Position numbers and translations under genes: made by a program. Below are positions 61,356 to 64,000 of a stretch of DNA of 64,000 nucleotides, piece by piece. A model generated the notes under the pieces. It was not told the DNA's origin. It ran no database searches and saw only the letters and a list, made by a program, of their open reading frames with translations. The stretch comes from Sphingomonadaceae bacterium (GTDB lineage: Bacteria > Pseudomonadota > Alphaproteobacteria > Sphingomonadales > Sphingomonadaceae): contig RFPL01000005.1 in NCBI GenBank assembly GCA_009926135.1, positions 62,001-126,000 of the forward strand. Direction: 5' to 3'. The first letter of the stretch is position 1. Every line of letters begins with the position of its first letter.

Positions 61356-62390
61356 ATGGGCCGCAAGCCCTCAACCAAGCCAACGAGCTTCGACATCGCC
61401 TATCTGGCGGGGGTTTCGCAGCCCACTGTCAGCCGGGCGCTGCGTGGTTCCAAGTCGGTCAGCCTGGCCACGCGCCAGCGGATCCAGGAAATTGCCCGCG
61501 AACTGAACTACTCGGTCGACAAGAATGCTTCCTCGCTGCGGTCGCAGCGCTCGCACACAATTGCCCTGCTGTTTTTTGAAGATCCCACGCCCGACGGCGC
61601 GAACATCAACCCGTTCTTCCTGGCCATGCTGGGCGCGATCACCCGGGCGACGGCCAACCGGGGTTTGGACCTGCTGATCTCGTTCCAGAAGATGGAGGAT
61701 GACTGGCACACCCGCTACCAGGACAGCCACCGCGCCGACGGGCTGATACTGCTGGGATACGGCGACTATACGCTCTACACCCAGCGACTGACCGAACTGG
61801 TCGAGCATGACACGCGCTTCGTGCGCTGGGGTTCGGTGCGCGACGATACGATCGGGGCGACAGTCGGGACGGACAACATTGCCGCCGGACGGCTGGCAGG
61901 AGAGCACTTGCTGGGTCTGGGGCGGCGCAGGATCGCCTTCCTCGGCCAGGCCGACGAGCACTATCCCGAATTTGCCGACCGCTATCGCGGACTGGGCGAT
62001 GCCCTGGCCGAGGCGGGCCTGGTGCCTGATCCGGCCTTGCAGGTCGACGCTTTGTCCAGCGAGGAACAGGGCCGCGCTGCCGCTGGTGCCTTGCTCGCCA
62101 GCGGAGCGGAGTTCGACGCGGTCTTTGCCGCCAGTGACCTGATCGCGATCGGCGCGCTGCGCGCGCTGGCCGAGGCAGGGCGCAAGGTACCCGGCGACGT
62201 CGCCGTGGTCGGGTTCGATGACATTCCCGCCGCCAGCCTGACCAGCCCGCCGCTGACCACCGTGCAGCAGGACCTGATTGCGGCCGGCGACTTGCTGGTC
62301 GAGACTCTGGCCGAGCAAATCGAGGACCATGCCCCGGCCAACCGCAGCCTTCCCCCCCGCCTGATCGTCCGGGCCAGCACCGCCGGCTAA
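61356..62390 (+). CDS. LacI-family transcriptional regulator
   Basis: A 344-residue LacI-type repressor: N-terminal HTH AYLAGVSQPTVSRALRG, hinge NASSLRSQRS, and a periplasmic-binding-protein-like sugar domain ending VVGFDDIPAASL and TTVQQDL. The start at 61356 follows GGAGAGGAA. It is followed by a sugar permease. An operator-like 16-mer immediately downstream (62398) matches one near the starch TBDR at 13705, making maltose or maltodextrin the probable effector class (inference). Confidence 0.94.
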   Translation: MGRKPSTKPTSFDIAYLAGVSQPTVSRALRGSKSVSLATRQRIQEIARELNYSVDKNASSLRSQRSHTIALLFFEDPTPDGANINPFFLAMLGAITRATANRGLDLLISFQKMEDDWHTRYQDSHRADGLILLGYGDYTLYTQRLTELVEHDTRFVRWGSVRDDTIGATVGTDNIAAGRLAGEHLLGLGRRRIAFLGQADEHYPEFADRYRGLGDALAEAGLVPDPALQVDALSSEEQGRAAAGALLASGAEFDAVFAASDLIAIGALRALAEAGRKVPGDVAVVGFDDIPAASLTSPPLTTVQQDLIAAGDLLVETLAEQIEDHAPANRSLPPRLIVRASTAG

Positions 62391-62397
62391 GCCGCGC

Positions 62398-62413
62398 TAC
62401 GTATTCGTATGCC
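62398..62413. promoter_or_regulatory. Operator-like element between lacI and the sugar permease
   Basis: TACGTATTCGTATGCC begins 8 nt after the lacI stop and 77 nt before the permease start. It matches the reverse complement of 13705-13720 at 14 of 16 bases, and has TACG/CGTA half-sites. It is likely the binding site of the LacI protein encoded just upstream. Confidence 0.6.
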
Positions 62414-62474
62414 ACTTGCTTGGCCCCGCCGGGCGTGCCAGCCCTGCCCGTCATAAAAAGGGGAGAGGCGCGCC

Positions 62475-63965
62475 ATGGAAAAACCGCGGCAGAACTGGGC
62501 CGGGCTGTTCAATATCAGCTTCGGCTTCTTCGGCATCCAGATCGGCTTCGCGCTGCAAAACGCGAACATGAGCCGCGTGTTTCAGTCACTCGGCAGCTCG
62601 ATTGACGATCTGCCCGCGCTGTGGGTGGCGGCGCCACTGACCGGGCTGTTGGTGCAGCCGATCATCGGCCACCTCTCGGACAAGACCTGGCTTGGCCGTC
62701 TGGGCCGCCGCCGGCCATTCTTCCTGCTGGGCGCCCTGCTCGCCGCGCTCTCGCTGCTGGCCATGCCGGAATCGAGCGCGCTGCTGATGGCTGCCGTGCT
62801 GCTGTGGGTGCTGGACGCCAGCCTCAACATCTCGATGGAGCCGTTCCGCGCCTTTGTCGGCGATATGCTGCGCAAGGACCAGCACACGGCGGGTTATGCC
62901 GTGCAGACCGCCTTCATCGGCGTCGGCGCGGTCGTCGGATCGATCTTCCCCTGGCTGCTCGATCACTGGGGCGTGGCAAACGAAGCAGCGCCGGGGCAGA
63001 TCCCCGATACCGTGCGCTATGCCTTCTGGGCCGGCGGCCTGGCGCTGTTCGCCGCCGTGCTGTGGACCGTGCTGACGACAAAGGAATATTCGCCCGAGGA
63101 AATGCGCGCCTTTGGTGAGGCCGATGAAGCCGCTGCGCCGACGCTGCGGGCGCTGGCTGATCGCAGCTCTGGCGGGCCGTTCTGGTGGATCGCTGCGGGC
63201 GGGCTGCTGGCGCTGGCAACCGAGCAATGGGGGCTGGAAAAGGAGGTCTACCTCCTCGCCATGCTGCTGGTCGGCTACGGCGTGCTCAGCCACCTCGCGA
63301 TCCGCCTGGCCCGCGCGGGCAAACACGCCAACATGCTGACCAGCATCGTTGGCGACTTTTCCGGCATGCCCGACATCATGAAGCGGCTGGCGCTGGTCCA
63401 GTTCTTCAGCTGGTCGGCGCTGTTCATCATGTGGATCAACACCACGCCGGTCGTGGCGCAGAACTTCTTTGGCTCGGGCGATCCGGCCAGCGCCGCCTAT
63501 CAGCAGGGCGGCAACTGGGTCGGCGTGCTGTTCTCGGTCTACAACGGCGTCGCCGCCGTCGCCGCGCTTACCCTGTTGCCATTGCTCTCGCGCCGGTTCG
63601 GCAAGGGCAAGACCCACGTTGCCTGTTTGCTGGCGGGCGCGGCAGGCTATGCCAGCTTCTTTGTCTTCACCACGCCCGAACAGCTCATCATCAGCGAAAT
63701 CGGCGTCGGCATCGCCTGGGCATCGATCCTCGCCATGCCCTATGCAATCCTGGCGAGCAGCCTGCCGCAAGCCAAGCTGGGCATCTACATGGGCCTGTTC
63801 AACGTCTTCGTGGTGGTCCCGCAACTGCTGGTGGCCACGGTGATGGGTTCGATCATGAAGGCCTGGTTCCCCGATCAGCCGATCTGGACGATGGCCTTTG
63901 CCGCGGTCACGCTGGTACTGGCCGCAGGCGCGATGCTGCGGGTGCAGGTGCCGGGCGAAAGCTAG
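62475..63965 (+). CDS. MFS sugar transporter (SLC45/GPH-like, maltose/sucrose type)
   Basis: A 496-residue, 12-helix permease. Landmarks: FGIQIGFALQNANMSRVFQSLG, LTGLLVQPIIGHLSDKTW, LGRRRPFFLLGALLAAL, MEPFRAFVGDMLRKDQ and YAVQTAFIGVGAVVGSIFPW. These are typical of the sucrose/maltose proton-symporter group next to lacI in sphingomonad and caulobacter loci. It imports the disaccharide into the cytoplasm, where a GH13 glucosidase such as that at 5743 could hydrolyse it. It converges on the partial TBDR by a 3-nt overlap. Confidence 0.93.
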   Translation: MEKPRQNWAGLFNISFGFFGIQIGFALQNANMSRVFQSLGSSIDDLPALWVAAPLTGLLVQPIIGHLSDKTWLGRLGRRRPFFLLGALLAALSLLAMPESSALLMAAVLLWVLDASLNISMEPFRAFVGDMLRKDQHTAGYAVQTAFIGVGAVVGSIFPWLLDHWGVANEAAPGQIPDTVRYAFWAGGLALFAAVLWTVLTTKEYSPEEMRAFGEADEAAAPTLRALADRSSGGPFWWIAAGGLLALATEQWGLEKEVYLLAMLLVGYGVLSHLAIRLARAGKHANMLTSIVGDFSGMPDIMKRLALVQFFSWSALFIMWINTTPVVAQNFFGSGDPASAAYQQGGNWVGVLFSVYNGVAAVAALTLLPLLSRRFGKGKTHVACLLAGAAGYASFFVFTTPEQLIISEIGVGIAWASILAMPYAILASSLPQAKLGIYMGLFNVFVVVPQLLVATVMGSIMKAWFPDQPIWTMAFAAVTLVLAAGAMLRVQVPGES

Positions 63966-64000
63966 AAGTCAGCAATCAGCTGGAGCGTAACCGTGCGCGG
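63962..64000 (-). CDS. TonB-dependent receptor, C-terminus only
   Basis: Twelve residues are visible before the stop at 63962-63964: PRTVTLQLIADF. This is the usual C-terminal beta-strand of sphingomonad sugar TBDRs (terminal Phe). The rest lies outside the window. It overlaps the permease stop. The identification rests on this short end and its lacI/permease neighbours. Confidence 0.6.
   Translation of the reverse strand, partial: PRTVTLQLIADF

Noticed and set aside
1..64000. CRISPR arrays, tRNA/rRNA genes, insertion sequences, integrase or phage genes
   Set aside because: None was seen on either strand; no repeated spacers, cloverleaf candidates or transposase motifs were found by eye.

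Overview
The window looks like chromosomal DNA of a GC-rich alphaproteobacterium of the Sphingomonadales (Novosphingobium/Sphingobium type). The support is family content: TonB-dependent receptors (TBDRs) with DxIVVTG/TARK plugs, a sphingomonad-type starch locus with a tryptophan-halogenase-like flavoprotein, a DUF6356 protein, and crowded accessory catabolic genes. Genus and species are inference. I see no rRNA, tRNA, CRISPR array, insertion sequence, integrase or phage gene.

Layout. (1) 1-2.8 kb: 3' part of a PQQ-dependent alcohol dehydrogenase with a cytochrome c domain, a DUF6356 protein and an Lrp/AsnC regulator. (2) 2.8-13.6 kb, minus strand: a starch/maltodextrin locus (TBDR, halogenase-like flavoprotein, GH13 alpha-amylase, GH13 alpha-glucosidase, GH97 glucosidase, esterase). 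(3) 13.8-61.1 kb: about 47 kb of catabolic genes with no recognised substrate. It has four Rieske oxygenase alpha subunits, two P450s (one frameshifted), four CurA-like MDR reductases, six SDRs, two NmrA-like proteins, a KstD-like flavoprotein, a carotenoid-cleavage-type dioxygenase, a molybdopterin enzyme, an acyl-CoA ligase, two acyl-CoA dehydrogenases, a DUF35/thiolase-like pair, two ThuA-like proteins, five NTF2/SnoaL-like proteins, two VOC proteins, two 2-oxoacid-dehydrogenase-type E1 pairs (one with only a free lipoyl domain, one with a full E2), a LuxR solo, an MFS permease and a TBDR. (4) 61.3-64 kb: LacI regulator, GPH/SLC45-like sugar permease and the C-terminus of a sugar-type TBDR.

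How the parts may work together (inference). In region 3 the TBDR and MFS permease would import a hydrophobic, possibly terpenoid- or steroid-like compound. Rieske enzymes and P450s would hydroxylate it, SDRs and MDRs would adjust carbonyls and C=C bonds, and CoA activation plus two acyl-CoA dehydrogenases and the DUF35/thiolase-like pair would remove a side chain. The E1/lipoyl systems would oxidatively cleave 2-oxoacid or alpha-hydroxyketone intermediates. No ring-cleavage extradiol or intradiol dioxygenase, ferredoxin or ferredoxin reductase is visible, so the pathway is incomplete here. The longest apparent operon runs from about 32.5 to 43.2 kb, with several 1-4 nt overlaps.

Regions 2 and 4 appear to be connected. 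Near-identical operator-like 16-mers lie upstream of the starch TBDR (13705-13720) and between lacI and the sugar permease (62398-62413), which suggests one LacI regulon now flanking the 47-kb catabolic block. There is no gene-free stretch above 300 bp. The longest is 13570-13824, which holds the first operator and the start region of an MDR gene whose expected ATG reads ATC.
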